Part shown: positions 6,217 to 7,091 of the stretch, piece by piece
How positions within the stretch are numbered: the first letter of the stretch is position 1
Layout: each line of letters opens with the position of its first letter
Origin: an uncultured Pseudomonadota bacterium
GTDB lineage: Bacteria; Pseudomonadota; Gammaproteobacteria; Burkholderiales; SCOH01
Length of the DNA stretch: 7,091 nucleotides
Direction: 5' to 3'
Assembly (NCBI GenBank): GCA_937863215.1
Contig: CALMFQ010000583.1
Location: forward strand, 1-7,091
Position numbers and translations under genes: made by a program
Notes under the pieces: model-generated
Told to the model about the DNA's origin: nothing
Databases searched by the model: none
What the model saw: only the letters and a program-made list of their open reading frames with translations

Positions 6217-7091
6217 ATGTATCAACCGATGCTGCCGGAACTGGCAGAACTGGAACGCATCATCGAAGAAGGCGGCAACTGGCTGGAAGTGCGCCAGCGT
6301 TGCCGCATTGCCGTCGATGGCACGACCTTTCCCGTGTATTCGCTGGCGCTTGGCAGCACCAGCCCGGAAGTGCCGGCGGTCGGTTTCTTTGGCGGCGTGC
6401 ACGGGCTGGAGAGCATCGGCACGCACATCCTGCTGGTGTTCCTGCGCAGCCTGATCGGCCGGCTGCAGTGGGATAGCGTGTTGCTGCACGAGCTGCAATC
6501 GATCCGACTGGTATTCATGCCGCTGATCAATCCGGGCGGCATGTACCGGCGTAGCCGTGCCAACCCGCAGGGAGTCGATCTGATGCGCAATGCGCCGGTC
6601 GAATCGAGCGAAAAAGTGCCGTTCCTGCTCGCCGGCCAGCGCTACAGCCCGGTGTTGCCGTGGTATCGCGGCGAACATGGCGTACCGATGCAGCCCGAAA
6701 GTCAGGCGCTGTGCGATCTGGTCGAGGCGGAGCTGCTCAGCCGCCGCTTCAGTATTGCGCTCGATTGCCACTCCGGTTTCGGCCTGCAGGATCGCATCTG
6801 GTTTCCCTACGCCAGCAGCCGCGCGCCGATGCCGCACCTGGCCGAAGTGCACGCGCTGGTCAGCCTGTTCGGCCAGACCTACGCCCACCATCATTACCGG
6901 ATCGAGCCGCAGAGCCTGCAATACCTGACCCACGGCGATCTGTGGGATTACCTGTACCAGCGCTCGCTGCAGCAGGAACAACGGGTGTTCCTGCCGCTGA
7001 CGCTGGAAATGGGCTCGTGGATGTGGGTGAAGAAGAATCCGCGCCAGCTCTTCTCGCGGCATGGCATCTTCAATCCATTGATCGAGCACCG
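6217..7091 (+). CDS. M14-type zinc carboxypeptidase-like hydrolase (3' end beyond window)
   Basis: The 291 visible residues read through the right window edge. The zinc-binding motif is GGVHGLES at 59-66, with H62 and E65 as ligands. The third ligand is H185 in LDCHSGFG (182-189). The general base is probably E264 in LTLEMGSW (261-268). INPGGMYRR (104-112) and GVDLMRN (119-125) correspond to the substrate-binding NPDG and DxNRN blocks of M14 enzymes. Here Met123 stands where carboxypeptidase A has the substrate-anchoring Asn144, while Arg124 is kept. The same H-x-x-E/H/E core occurs in succinylglutamate desuccinylase and aspartoacylase, so the enzyme may cleave a peptide or an N-acyl amino acid. 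There is no signal peptide, which suggests a cytoplasmic enzyme. The ATG at 6217 is the first after an in-frame TGA at 6205, with a weak AGGG (6209-6212) unusually close at 4 bases. The gene is divergent from the DUF475 gene. Confidence 0.82.
   Translation, partial: MYQPMLPELAELERIIEEGGNWLEVRQRCRIAVDGTTFPVYSLALGSTSPEVPAVGFFGGVHGLESIGTHILLVFLRSLIGRLQWDSVLLHELQSIRLVFMPLINPGGMYRRSRANPQGVDLMRNAPVESSEKVPFLLAGQRYSPVLPWYRGEHGVPMQPESQALCDLVEAELLSRRFSIALDCHSGFGLQDRIWFPYASSRAPMPHLAEVHALVSLFGQTYAHHHYRIEPQSLQYLTHGDLWDYLYQRSLQQEQRVFLPLTLEMGSWMWVKKNPRQLFSRHGIFNPLIEH

Noticed and set aside
6214..7089. A 291-codon minus-strand open frame over the M14-type gene
   Set aside because: The plus strand carries the zinc-ligand motifs in order. 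The minus frame has no recognisable motif and a Gln/His/Arg-rich shadow composition.

Overview
The window is GC-rich and tightly packed, with seven protein genes (two cut by the window edges). It reads as ordinary chromosome of a betaproteobacterium. That placement rests on argS followed by a membrane-anchored SPOR-type protein, a comM/yifB homologue next door, and the general look of the proteins. I cannot name genus or species; a Neisseriales-type or related betaproteobacterium is a reasonable guess, not a demonstration.

Left part (1-3610, all minus strand): comM (YifB-type AAA+ ATPase of natural transformation), then argS (arginyl-tRNA synthetase), then the start of a single-pass membrane protein that is probably a SPOR-domain cell-envelope protein. 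argS and the membrane protein are 11 bases apart and probably co-transcribed. An exact TATAAT box lies in the 82-base comM-argS gap, so argS may have its own promoter.

Middle part (3611-4976): a small predicted exported protein of 152 residues (plus strand) is divergent from comM. It has a clean signal peptide, a strong ribosome binding site and a short GKDG-type motif just after the cleavage site, but I recognise no family over the rest. It converges with a long-form DJ-1/PfpI-family protein (minus strand), with only 5 bases between the two stop codons.

Right part (5048-7091): a DUF475/TerC-like multi-pass membrane protein (minus strand) with two acidic intramembrane motifs, probably a metal-ion transporter. 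Divergent from it is an M14-type zinc carboxypeptidase-like enzyme (plus strand) that runs off the end of the window. The 152-base gap between them holds a 6-base inverted repeat and a direct repeat with one-helical-turn spacing.

I see no tRNA, rRNA, CRISPR array, insertion sequence, phage gene or toxin-antitoxin pair, and no clear new multi-gene system. All gaps are under 160 bases. The best candidate for something undescribed is the small exported protein at 3763-4221.
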